Assembly: GCA_024636075.1 (NCBI GenBank)
Contig: JAGXHS010000016.1
Span: forward strand, 1 to 15,644
Direction: 5' to 3'
Source of the DNA: Propionibacteriaceae bacterium
GTDB lineage: Bacteria; Actinomycetota; Actinomycetes; Propionibacteriales; Propionibacteriaceae
DNA: 15,644 bases
Shown: positions 1 through 7,020 of the stretch, piece by piece
Numbering within the stretch: position 1 is the first letter of the stretch
Layout: each line of letters begins with the position of its first letter
Made by a program: the position numbers and the translations under genes
The notes under the pieces: generated by a model
Seen by the model: only the letters and a program-made list of their open reading frames with translations
What the model was told of the DNA's origin: nothing
The model's database searches: none

Positions 1-558
1 GCATACGGGCAGGCTCCCAGAACCATCGGAAAGGACCGCGGAACGGGTCGCTGGCACGGCCCGTTCGTGATGTCGGGTTACAACAGCCGGATCGTGCGTC
101 GCTCCGCCTCGCTGAGGCATGGGGATGCTCCGCTGGTCTACCAGGAGGTCGTGGACACCGGTCGCGGTCCCAAAGGCGCAATCTTCGCCGCCGGTATCGG
201 CCTCGGCACGGCCGCCCTCGCCGCCTTCATGGCCAGCGGCCCGACACGCTGGGTGATGGACAGATTCCTGCCCGCGCCGGGGGAAGGGCCGAGCCTTGAG
301 CAAAGGGCCGCTGGATCGTTCGAGATCTATGTCGACGCCGAGACGACAACCGGAGCACGGTATGGGGTGAGGGTGGCCGCTCCGTACGACCCCGGCTACG
401 ACGGCACGGCGATCATGCTGGGCGAATCAGCGCTCGCGCTCGCGGCGCAGCAGGGTAGTGCTCGCTGTGGAGTGCTGACCCCGGCGACTGCCTTTGGTGA
501 GGTGCTCGCTGATCGTCTGCGCGCTCATGACTTCTCGCTGGAGGTGAGACGCCAGTGA
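1..558 (+). CDS. Saccharopine dehydrogenase-like / trans-acting enoyl reductase family protein, C-terminal part (5' end outside window)
   Basis: The reading frame is open from the first base and ends at TGA 556-558, so this is the last 185 codons of a longer gene. The residues resemble the C-terminal half of actinobacterial saccharopine-dehydrogenase-like proteins, which include the mycobacterial trans-acting enoyl reductases: a GPFVMSGYNSRIVRRS stretch, an Ala/Gly-rich hydrophobic segment (about residues 60-76 of the visible part) that could be a membrane anchor, then PGEGPS, a GARYGVRVAAPYDPGY stretch, GESALALA and VLTPATAFGE. The NAD(P)-binding N-terminus lies upstream and cannot be seen, so substrate and reaction are unknown. 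In mycobacteria some family members reduce polyketide intermediates, but nothing here ties this copy to lipid synthesis. Its 3' end overlaps the convergent hydrolase gene by 34 bp. Family assignment is fairly sure; function is not. Confidence 0.85.
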   Translation, partial: AYGQAPRTIGKDRGTGRWHGPFVMSGYNSRIVRRSASLRHGDAPLVYQEVVDTGRGPKGAIFAAGIGLGTAALAAFMASGPTRWVMDRFLPAPGEGPSLEQRAAGSFEIYVDAETTTGARYGVRVAAPYDPGYDGTAIMLGESALALAAQQGSARCGVLTPATAFGEVLADRLRAHDFSLEVRRQ

Positions 559-1949
559 GTCCTCGGCGGAAGGGTCAGGCCCCTGATCTGGTCGGTGGAC
601 AGGGGAGTCAGTGCCCACTTGACCCGCGCCGACTCGTCGGTCATGTGAACCCAGAACCAATGCGGTGAGTTGAGGCAGGCGACCTTCGCCACGAACTCGT
701 CACCGATCCAGGCGCCGGTGGCGGCCACCTGCAGGCTTCCGTGCGGCCAGCGCATCGTTGCCGGGGTCCAGACCCCGCTGGTCACGGTGCAGGAGTTTGT
801 CACCCCGTCGCTTTCGATGATCTTCAACGTGGTGCCGATCAGATGCAGCCGACTGCCCGCTTCGTTGTGGGCGCTGACGTCCGCATCGTGGCGGGTGGCA
901 CCCACCACGGTGTCCAGCTGGAGTGAACCCAGCCGCTCGGCCAGCTGCTGCTCGTCGGCGGCCGATCCGCTGCGATCAACGGCGGGTAGCAGGTGTTGCC
1001 AGAGGTTCGTCAGCGTCCGCTGCATGTCCTCGGTCTGGCTGGTGATCACCAAGAGCAGGTCCAACTCGTCGAGGACGCAGGCGAATTGGCCGAATGCCCC
1101 GTCGCCTCGGTAGCCATGTCGCGATCGCCAAACCTGCCAGCCGTACCCCTGCCCCCAATCCGGGTTGAGCGGCTGGTCCTCCTCCGGTGGCGAGTTGTCG
1201 GTGTGCGCTGTGCTGAACTGCTCGATCCACTCCACCGGCAACAACTGCTCACCGCGGTGTCGACCTCCATCGCGGAGCAGTTGGAAGAAGCAGGCCACGT
1301 CCTCGGTCCGCAGGTTCAGCCCGCTGAAGCCCTGGCAGACGCCGTCGGCGGTGATCCACCGGGCATCGGTGATGCCCAGAGCGCCGAACACCCGCTCTTC
1401 CAGCAGTTCAAGCACTGTGCGACCGGTGAGCCTGCTGACGAGTGCAGAGCACAGGTAGCTGGCCAGGTTGTTGTAACAGAAGGTCTCGCCCACGACACCG
1501 CCGGGTTCGGTGCTCAGGAAGTGTCGCACCAGATCTGACGACGTCGGTGCGGCCGAGGTCTCCGGGCGGACTGTACTCTCCAACACGTCGGTCAGGTGGC
1601 CGGTGGACATGGACAAGCAGTCCCGCACCGTGATCGTCCGGCTCTTGGGCCCCACCGCGTCATCCACCAGGTCCGGGAAGTGGTCTACAACCAGGTCGTC
1701 GTAGCTGAGCAGACCGTCAGACACGGCCAGTCCCAGGGCTGCGGACGTGAACGTCTTGGACATCGAGTAGAGCAGGCTGCTGTGGTTGGCTCGCCAAGGA
1801 TCCCACCAGCCCTCGGCGATCACCTGGCCTGCGCGCAGCACCATCAGGGAGTGCATTTCCTGGCCGTCGTTCTGCTGGGCATCGAGAAAATCCAGAATGC
1901 CGCGGGGATCAATGTGCGCTTCGCGTGGTGTGCTGCGTGGCAAGACCAT
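525..1949 (-). CDS. Serine hydrolase, beta-lactamase/esterase (class C-like) family
   Basis: A 474-residue protein with the hallmarks of the class C beta-lactamase / EstB-type serine hydrolase family. SMSK at residues 62-65 fits the nucleophile motif SxxK. YNN at 159-161 fits the YxN motif. A HGYRGDGAFGQ segment near residue 285 lies where the third (KTG/HxG) motif is expected. The catalytic fold probably ends near residue 330. The remaining ~140 residues form a Trp-rich C-terminal region that I do not recognise; such accessory domains are common in this family. No signal peptide or lipobox is visible, so it is probably cytoplasmic. Substrate is unknown (esterase, peptidase or amidase activities all occur in the family); no resistance role is implied. 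It is divergent from dxr with only 23 bp between start codons and convergent with the preceding gene. The ATG at 1949 is preceded at 7 nt by TAAGCT, suggesting a leaderless mRNA. Confidence 0.9.
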   Translation of the reverse strand: MVLPRSTPREAHIDPRGILDFLDAQQNDGQEMHSLMVLRAGQVIAEGWWDPWRANHSSLLYSMSKTFTSAALGLAVSDGLLSYDDLVVDHFPDLVDDAVGPKSRTITVRDCLSMSTGHLTDVLESTVRPETSAAPTSSDLVRHFLSTEPGGVVGETFCYNNLASYLCSALVSRLTGRTVLELLEERVFGALGITDARWITADGVCQGFSGLNLRTEDVACFFQLLRDGGRHRGEQLLPVEWIEQFSTAHTDNSPPEEDQPLNPDWGQGYGWQVWRSRHGYRGDGAFGQFACVLDELDLLLVITSQTEDMQRTLTNLWQHLLPAVDRSGSAADEQQLAERLGSLQLDTVVGATRHDADVSAHNEAGSRLHLIGTTLKIIESDGVTNSCTVTSGVWTPATMRWPHGSLQVAATGAWIGDEFVAKVACLNSPHWFWVHMTDESARVKWALTPLSTDQIRGLTLPPRTHWRLTSSEKS

Positions 1950-1956
1950 GCGCGTC

Positions 1957-1962
1957 AGCTTA
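1957..1962 (-). promoter_or_regulatory. Putative -10 element (TAAGCT) for the serine hydrolase gene
   Basis: Read on the minus strand, TAAGCT fits the actinobacterial -10 pattern TANNNT and ends 7 nt before the ATG at 1949. Transcription would therefore start at or next to the A of the start codon, giving a leaderless mRNA. No Shine-Dalgarno sequence is visible before this ATG. No convincing -35 hexamer is present. Confidence 0.45.
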
Positions 1963-1966
1963 GTCT
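1961..1966 (+). promoter_or_regulatory. Putative -10 element (TAGTCT) for dxr
   Basis: TAGTCT fits TANNNT. It ends 6 nt before GTG 1973 and 24 nt before GTG 1991. It shares two base pairs (1961-1962) with the minus-strand -10 of the hydrolase, so the two core promoters overlap. The region 17 nt upstream (TGGCAA, 1938-1943) is only weakly like a -35. Confidence 0.4.
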
Positions 1967-1972
1967 CGGAGG

Positions 1973-3217
1973 GTGAGGGACAATGAGGGCGTGACGAGCG
2001 CGCGCGAAGTAGTGATCCTGGGCAGCACGGGTTCAGTGGGCACCCAGGCCATCGAAGTGGTTCGCGGACGTCGAGACCAGTTCCGGGTCGTGGGTCTGGC
2101 TGCGGGCGGCAGCAACATCCAACTTCTCGCTGACCAGATTCTGGATGTTCAACCCCGAACGGTCGCGCTGTCTCGGTCCAGTGCCGCGCAGGACCTGCAG
2201 TTGGCGCTGTACAGCCGGGCCCGGGTCCGCGGATGGAACGAAGGCAAGGTCACGCTGCCCCGGTTGCTGCTCGGGCCGGACGCCGCCACCCAGCTGGCAG
2301 CTGAACAATGCGATGTGGTGCTGAATGCCATCACCGGATCAGCCGGGTTGCTGCCCACCCTGGCGGCGCTGAAGGCGGGCCGGACGCTGGCTCTGGCCAA
2401 CAAGGAATCCCTGGTCATCGGTGGCCGCCTGGTCACCGAGGCGGCCCGTCCTGGGCAGCTGGTGGCGGTGGATTCGGAACACTCGGCATTCGCCCAGGCA
2501 TTGCGCGCCGGGCGCCCCGACGAGGTGCGCAAGCTGGTGCTGACTGCCTCCGGGGGGCCGTTCCGGGGTCGAACCCGCAAAGACCTGGAGAAGGTCGGCC
2601 TGGACGACGCACTGGCACACCCGACGTGGGCCATGGGCCGGGTGATCACCATCAACTCCGCGACCCTGGTGAACAAGGGTCTCGAGCTGTTGGAAGCGGC
2701 CTTGCTGTACGGGGTCGATCTGGCGGCGGTGGAGGTGGTGGTGCATCCGCAATCGGTGGTCCATTCCATGGTCGAGTTCCACGACGGGTCAACGATCGCG
2801 CAGTGTTCCCCACCCGACATGAAATTGCCGATCGCGCTGGGTCTCAGCTGGCCGGACCGGGTGGCCGACGTGTCCGCTCCGGTCGACTGGACCAAAGCCC
2901 ACACCTGGACCTTCGAGCCGCTCGATTCCGAAGTGTTCGGGGCCGTTGAACTCGCCCGGCGCTGTGGACGGGCGGCCGGCACTGCGCCGGCGGTGTTCAA
3001 CGGCGCGAACGAGGAGTGCGTGGAGGCCTTCTGTGAGGGCCGGATCGGTTTCACTGACATCGTGGACACGGTCGCCGCGGTGGTTCAGCGACACCTGGAT
3101 CGGCCGTCGAGCGAGGGTGGCCACGTCAAGGATGAAGAACTGAGCGTGCAGGCGGTGCTGGCCGCCGACGAATGGTCGCGGGTGCAGGCTCGGCGTGACA
3201 TAGGCTGGAGTGCATGA
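1973..3217 (+). CDS. dxr: 1-deoxy-D-xylulose 5-phosphate reductoisomerase
   Basis: Catalyses the NADPH-dependent conversion of DXP to MEP, the committed step of the MEP isoprenoid pathway, in the cytoplasm. Visible signatures, numbered from GTG 1973: the dinucleotide-binding loop GSTGSVG at 17-23; NKESLV; VDSEHSAFAQ, in which D167 and E169 match the divalent-metal ligands; TASGGPF; the NSATLVNKGLELLEA segment with the third ligand E238; HPQSVVHSMVE; and PDMKLPIALGLSWP. Length (414 aa) suits the family. Start choice is open. GTG 1973 is exactly where a leaderless transcript from TAGTCT would begin. GTG 1991 gives a 408-aa protein beginning closer to the conserved fold, with AGGGA (1976-1980) 10 nt upstream as a possible SD. 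The stop codon overlaps the ispG start as ATGA, indicating translational coupling. The rseP/rip1 gene usual between dxr and ispG is missing. Confidence 0.97.
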   Translation: MRDNEGVTSAREVVILGSTGSVGTQAIEVVRGRRDQFRVVGLAAGGSNIQLLADQILDVQPRTVALSRSSAAQDLQLALYSRARVRGWNEGKVTLPRLLLGPDAATQLAAEQCDVVLNAITGSAGLLPTLAALKAGRTLALANKESLVIGGRLVTEAARPGQLVAVDSEHSAFAQALRAGRPDEVRKLVLTASGGPFRGRTRKDLEKVGLDDALAHPTWAMGRVITINSATLVNKGLELLEAALLYGVDLAAVEVVVHPQSVVHSMVEFHDGSTIAQCSPPDMKLPIALGLSWPDRVADVSAPVDWTKAHTWTFEPLDSEVFGAVELARRCGRAAGTAPAVFNGANEECVEAFCEGRIGFTDIVDTVAAVVQRHLDRPSSEGGHVKDEELSVQAVLAADEWSRVQARRDIGWSA

Positions 3218-4356
3218 ATGTAAGTCTTGGAATGCCCGCCCTGCCACCATCTGTGCTTGCGCCGCGGAGGAAAACCCGCAAGATCAAGGTGGGCTCGGTG
3301 GAGGTGGGCGGCGATGCGCCGGTGTCGGTGCAGTCGATGACCACCACCAAGACCTACGACATCAACGCAACCTTGCAGCAGATCGCCGAACTGACCGCCA
3401 CCGGCTGCGACATCGTCCGCGTGGCCTGCCCCACCCAGAAGGACGCTGACGCGCTCGCCGTCATCGCGGCGAAGTCACAGATCCCGGTGATCGCCGACAT
3501 CCACTTCCAGTCGCAGTACGTGTTCGCAGCCATCGAGGCGGGCTGCGCGGCGGTGCGGGTGAACCCGGGCAACATCAAGGCCTTCGATGACCGGGTGTCC
3601 GAGATCGCCAAGGCCGCCGAGGACGCCGGCTGTTCCATCCGGATCGGGGTCAACGCCGGTTCCCTGGACAGGCGATTGCTGAAGAAGTACGGATCCCCAA
3701 CCCCTGAAGCGCTGGTCGAATCCGCCTTGTGGGAAGCGTCACTGTTCGAAGACGTCGGCTTCGGGGACTTCAAGATCTCGGTGAAGCACCACGATCCGGT
3801 TGTGATGGTGCAGGCCTACCAGTTGCTCAGCGAAAAGTGCGACTACCCGTTGCACCTCGGCGTCACAGAGGCGGGTCCCGCTTTCCAGGGGACCATCAAG
3901 AGTTCGGTGGCCTTCGGCACACTGCTCGCCCAAGGCATCGGAGACACCATCAGAGTGTCGCTGTCAGCGCCCCCGGTGGAGGAGGTGAAGGTGGGTATCA
4001 AGATCCTCGAATCGCTCAACCTGCGCCCCAGGAAACTGGAGATCGTGTCCTGTCCTTCGTGCGGTCGGGCACAGGTCGACGTGTACACCTTGGCGGAAGA
4101 AGTCACGAAGGGATTGGAAGGCATGCAGGTGCCACTGCGCGTTGCTGTGATGGGATGTGTGGTGAATGGTCCGGGAGAAGCCCGCGAGGCGGATCTCGGC
4201 GTGGCATCCGGCAACGGCAAGGGTCAGATTTTCGTCAAGGGGGAGGTGGTCCGCACTGTCCCAGAATCGGAAATCGTCGAAACCCTCATTGCTGAAGCAA
4301 ACCGGTTGGCCGCCGACATGGGTGAGATCGGGTCGCCGGAAGTCGCCGTCAGCTGA
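3214..4356 (+). CDS. ispG: 4-hydroxy-3-methylbut-2-en-1-yl diphosphate synthase (flavodoxin), IspG/GcpE
   Basis: Makes HMBPP from MEcPP in the penultimate step of the MEP pathway, using a [4Fe-4S] cluster. The 380-residue protein is full length for the bacterial two-domain form. The N-terminal TIM-barrel is recognisable by VGGDAPVSVQSMTTTKT, ADIHFQ and AVRVNPGNI. The C-terminal cluster domain shows CPSCGR (C280, C283) and MGCVVNGPGEA (C315, E322), the expected Cys3-Glu ligand set. The N-terminus (NVSLGMP...LAPRR) resembles mycobacterial IspG, which supports ATG 3214. This ATG overlaps the dxr stop by 4 nt (ATGA), and a short GGAG lies just upstream. The pairing with dxr makes a two-gene isoprenoid unit. 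No disrupted motif was found. Confidence 0.98.
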   Translation: MNVSLGMPALPPSVLAPRRKTRKIKVGSVEVGGDAPVSVQSMTTTKTYDINATLQQIAELTATGCDIVRVACPTQKDADALAVIAAKSQIPVIADIHFQSQYVFAAIEAGCAAVRVNPGNIKAFDDRVSEIAKAAEDAGCSIRIGVNAGSLDRRLLKKYGSPTPEALVESALWEASLFEDVGFGDFKISVKHHDPVVMVQAYQLLSEKCDYPLHLGVTEAGPAFQGTIKSSVAFGTLLAQGIGDTIRVSLSAPPVEEVKVGIKILESLNLRPRKLEIVSCPSCGRAQVDVYTLAEEVTKGLEGMQVPLRVAVMGCVVNGPGEAREADLGVASGNGKGQIFVKGEVVRTVPESEIVETLIAEANRLAADMGEIGSPEVAVS

Positions 4357-4369
4357 TTCCGCCCACCAG

Positions 4370-5194
4370 GTGAGGTTGCTGGCAAACAGCGACCTGCCGG
4401 AGGTCATCGAACTGCTGGCGCAGCGGCCGGTCCAGAACCTGTTCGTACGTGCCCGGATCGCCAACGGCGGGATGACTCCGGGCGGCCTGGGCTGCACGAT
4501 CTGGGGATACGAGACGGACGGTGAACTCACTGCTCTCTGCCACGCCGGATCGAACCTGGTGCCGGTGAATGCCGACGCCGCCGCTATCAGGGCGTTCGCC
4601 GACTTCGCCGGTCCCCAGCGCCGGGCTGCCTCGCTGATGGGTGAATCGGATCAGGTGCTGCTGTTGTGGGAGTCGCTGGTCGCGCGGTGGGGTGCGCCGT
4701 GGGCGACGCCCCGCGACGTGCGTGAACACCAACCGTTGATGGTGCTGGACGGTCCTCCCCAGGTGGATGTTGACGACTCGGTGCAGCAGATCACGATGGC
4801 CGACTTCGACATCTACTTCGACGCTGCGGTGAAGATGTACACCGAGGAGGTCGGCGTCTCACCTCTGGATTCCTCCGGTGGCTACACCGCCTATGTGCGC
4901 AAACTGATTCGTGAAGGCAGGGCCTTCGGCAGCATCGATTCCGGACGGGTGATCTTCAAATCCGATGTCGGCTCGGCCGCCGGCGACATCTGCCAGATCC
5001 AGGGCGTCTGGTTGGACCCCGCCCAACGCGGCACCGGCCGTTCGATTCCGGCGATGGCGCGGGTGGCGCAACTTTGCCGGATGCAGTGGCCATCGGTCAG
5101 CCTGTACGTCAATGACTACAACACGCCCGCTCGGCGGCTGTACGAACGGATCGGCTTCGAAACGATCGGCGAATTCGCCACCATTCTGTTCTGA
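4370..5194 (+). CDS. GNAT family N-acetyltransferase with N-terminal DUF4081 domain
   Basis: A 274-residue protein like the GNAT protein that follows ispG in mycobacteria and streptomycetes. The N-terminal half (to about residue 125) resembles DUF4081: it includes NLFVRARI, CHAGSNLVPV and PREHQPLM-like segments. The C-terminal half is a GNAT fold. R220-G-T-G-R224 is the acetyl-CoA pyrophosphate loop, and NDYNTPARRLYERIGFETIGEF is the usual final strand and helix pattern. The acceptor substrate is unknown. I chose GTG 4370, 13 nt after the ispG stop, because the frame upstream merely runs through ispG in another frame and family similarity starts here. TTG 4376 is an alternative. No strong SD is visible, so translation is probably coupled to ispG. 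Likely co-transcribed with dxr and ispG. Confidence 0.88.
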   Translation: MRLLANSDLPEVIELLAQRPVQNLFVRARIANGGMTPGGLGCTIWGYETDGELTALCHAGSNLVPVNADAAAIRAFADFAGPQRRAASLMGESDQVLLLWESLVARWGAPWATPRDVREHQPLMVLDGPPQVDVDDSVQQITMADFDIYFDAAVKMYTEEVGVSPLDSSGGYTAYVRKLIREGRAFGSIDSGRVIFKSDVGSAAGDICQIQGVWLDPAQRGTGRSIPAMARVAQLCRMQWPSVSLYVNDYNTPARRLYERIGFETIGEFATILF

Positions 5195-5202
5195 CGACCG
5201 AC

Positions 5203-5228
5203 GCCCGGGATGCTTAATCGTCCCCGGC
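5203..5228 (+). other. Imperfect hairpin in the GNAT-proS gap
   Basis: GCCCGGGA (5203-5210) and TCCCCGGC (5221-5228) can pair at 7 of 8 positions around a 10-nt loop. It sits just after the GNAT stop codon and could end the dxr operon, but there is no T-run after it and it overlaps the proS promoter region. Only tentative. Confidence 0.25.
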
Positions 5229-5236
5229 GAACCCGG

Positions 5237-5242
5237 TAAGCT
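5237..5242 (+). promoter_or_regulatory. Putative -10 element (TAAGCT) of a leaderless proS promoter
   Basis: TAAGCT matches TANNNT and ends 6 nt before the GTG start of proS at 5249. A TTAATC at 5214-5219 lies 17 nt further upstream as a weak -35. No convincing SD precedes the GTG, which agrees with a transcript beginning at the start codon. The same hexamer precedes the hydrolase start at 1949. Confidence 0.5.
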
Positions 5243-5244
5243 GC

Positions 5245-5260
5245 GCGGGTGATCACCCGC
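5245..5260. repeat. Perfect 16-bp palindrome across the proS start codon
   Basis: GCGGGTGATCACCCGC reads the same on both strands and covers the first four proS codons (GTG ATC ACC CGC) plus 4 nt upstream. Part of it is forced by the conserved Met-Ile-Thr-Arg N-terminus of actinobacterial ProRS, but the matching upstream bases are not. It may be an operator, an mRNA fold or chance. Confidence 0.6.
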
Positions 5261-7006
5261 ATGACGCAGCTGTTCGTCAGAACCCTCCGCCAGGATCCGG
5301 CAGATGCCGAAGTGCCCAGCCATCGTTGGCTGGTGCGCGCAGGTTACATCCGCCGTGCCGCGCCGGGCATCTACTCCTGGTTGCCGCTGGGCTTGCGGGT
5401 GCTGCAGAAGGTGGAGGCGATCGTCCGCGAAGAGATGAATGCCATGGGTGCCCAGGAGGTGCTGTTCCCCGCCCTGTTGCCGAAGGAACCCTACGAGGCA
5501 ACAAACCGCTGGACGGAGTACGGACAGAACCTGTTCCGCCTCACCGACCGCAGGGGCACCGACATGCTCCTGGGGCCCACCCATGAAGAGATGTTCACGC
5601 TGCTGGTCAAGGATCTGTACAGCTCTTACAAGGACCTGCCACTGTCGATCTATCAGATCCAGAACAAGTACCGCGACGAGGCCCGGCCGCGGGCCGGCAT
5701 CCTGCGCGGTCGGGAGTTCGTGATGAAGGACTCCTACTCCTTCGACGTGGACGACGCCGGGCTGGAAGTGTCCTACCAACAGCACCGGGCCACCTACATC
5801 CGGATCTTCGACCGCCTCGGCTTCCGTTACGTCATCGTGCAGGCCGACGCCGGCGCCATGGGGGGTTCCAGATCAGAAGAGTTCCTGGTCATCGCCGAGA
5901 ACGGCGAGGACACCTTTGTGATGTCTCCGGCGGGCTATGCCGCCAATGTCGAGGCGGTCCGTACCCCGACCCCGGAAGCACTGAACCCCGACGAGGCTCC
6001 CGATTCGCACGTCGAGGACACCCCTGACAGCCCGACGATCGCCACCTTGGTGGCGCGTGCGAACGAGAATTTCGCCCGTCCGGACCGTGATTGGGATGCC
6101 GCGGACACGCTGAAGAACGTGGCGTTCATGCTGACCCACCCGGACGGCAGCACCGAAGCGTTGGCGATCGGACTGCCCGGTGACCGCGAGGTGGATACCA
6201 AACGCCTCGAGGTGGCGGCGGCGCCGGCCGAGGCGACGCCCTTCACCGAGGAGGACTTCGCCAAGTTCCCCGATCTGGTGAAGGGCTACATCGGCCCGCA
6301 GCGGCTCGGCGAGGACAGCCCCTCGGGGGTGCGCTTCCTGACCGACCCCCGGGTCGTGACTGGCACCCGCTGGATCACCGGCGCCAACGAACCGGGTCGG
6401 CATGTCTTCGACCTGGTCGCGGGGCGTGACTTCACCGCCGATGGCATCATCGACGTCGCCGAGGTGCGCAACGGGGACCAGGCGCCTGACGGCAGCGGTC
6501 CGCTCACCCTGCAGCGCGGCATCGAGATGGGTCACATCTTCCAACTGGGCCGCAAGTACGCCGAGGCTCTGGGTTTGAAGGTTCTCGATGCCAATGGCAA
6601 GCAGGTGACTGTGACGATGGGTTCGTACGGCATCGGTGTTTCCCGCGCTGTGGCAGCTGTGGCTGAAACGACGGCCGACGCCAAGGGCCTGTGCTGGCCC
6701 AAGCAGCTGGCACCGTTCGAGGTGCACGTCGTGGCCGCTGGCAAGGACCAGATGGTGCTGGCGAAGGCGGAGGAACTCGCCGAGGGCCTCGCCGATGCGG
6801 GCGTCGAGGTGCTGCTGGACGACCGGAAAGCATCACCGGGAGTCAAGTTCGCCGATTCGGAGATTCTCGGCATGCCGACCGTCGTGGTGGTGGGACGGGG
6901 TCTGGCCGACGGTCTGATCGAGGTTCGTGACCGCCGCACCGGCGAATCCCATCAGGTGCCGGTCGACCAGGCGCTCACCTTGATTCTCGGGGTGGCACGT
7001 GACTGA
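5249..7006 (+). CDS. proS: Proline--tRNA ligase, bacterial type with editing insertion
   Basis: Charges tRNA-Pro with proline in the cytoplasm. The 585-residue length and the start MITRMTQLFVRTLR match actinobacterial ProRS, which fixes GTG 5249 as the start. Class II motifs are present: motif 1 in the RRAAPGIYSWLPLGLRVL region (about 32-49), motif 2 from Y141 (YRDEARPRAGILRGREF, then MKDSYSFD), and motif 3 at about 457-470 (MGSYGIGVSR). Residues roughly 225-410 between motifs 2 and 3 form the INS editing domain of the bacterial type, which removes mischarged alanine. The last ~100 residues are the anticodon-binding domain. The gene has a 54-bp upstream gap with its own promoter candidate, so it may be transcribed apart from dxr-ispG. 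A permease gene starts 14 nt after its stop. Confidence 0.98.
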   Translation: MITRMTQLFVRTLRQDPADAEVPSHRWLVRAGYIRRAAPGIYSWLPLGLRVLQKVEAIVREEMNAMGAQEVLFPALLPKEPYEATNRWTEYGQNLFRLTDRRGTDMLLGPTHEEMFTLLVKDLYSSYKDLPLSIYQIQNKYRDEARPRAGILRGREFVMKDSYSFDVDDAGLEVSYQQHRATYIRIFDRLGFRYVIVQADAGAMGGSRSEEFLVIAENGEDTFVMSPAGYAANVEAVRTPTPEALNPDEAPDSHVEDTPDSPTIATLVARANENFARPDRDWDAADTLKNVAFMLTHPDGSTEALAIGLPGDREVDTKRLEVAAAPAEATPFTEEDFAKFPDLVKGYIGPQRLGEDSPSGVRFLTDPRVVTGTRWITGANEPGRHVFDLVAGRDFTADGIIDVAEVRNGDQAPDGSGPLTLQRGIEMGHIFQLGRKYAEALGLKVLDANGKQVTVTMGSYGIGVSRAVAAVAETTADAKGLCWPKQLAPFEVHVVAAGKDQMVLAKAEELAEGLADAGVEVLLDDRKASPGVKFADSEILGMPTVVVVGRGLADGLIEVRDRRTGESHQVPVDQALTLILGVARD

Positions 7007-7020
7007 GCGCCGCTGAGGCG

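Noticed and set aside
2149..3069. 306-codon minus-strand frame opposite dxr
   Set aside because: Shadow frame of dxr; Ser/Arg/Pro-rich with no family resemblance.
4166..4369. Longer GNAT frame starting inside ispG
   Set aside because: These codons are the second frame of the conserved IspG C-terminus; similarity to the GNAT/DUF4081 family begins near 4370.
5195..5248. T-box or other amino-acid riboswitch before proS
   Set aside because: The gap is only 54 bp, has a -10 placed for a leaderless mRNA, and shows no T-box sequence or specifier stem.
4859..5785. 308-codon minus-strand frame spanning the GNAT-proS boundary
   Set aside because: Runs opposite two well-supported genes and their promoter gap; no known motif.
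5873..6727. 284-codon minus-strand frame opposite proS
   Set aside because: Shadow of the ProRS editing-domain region; no domain or plausible start signal.
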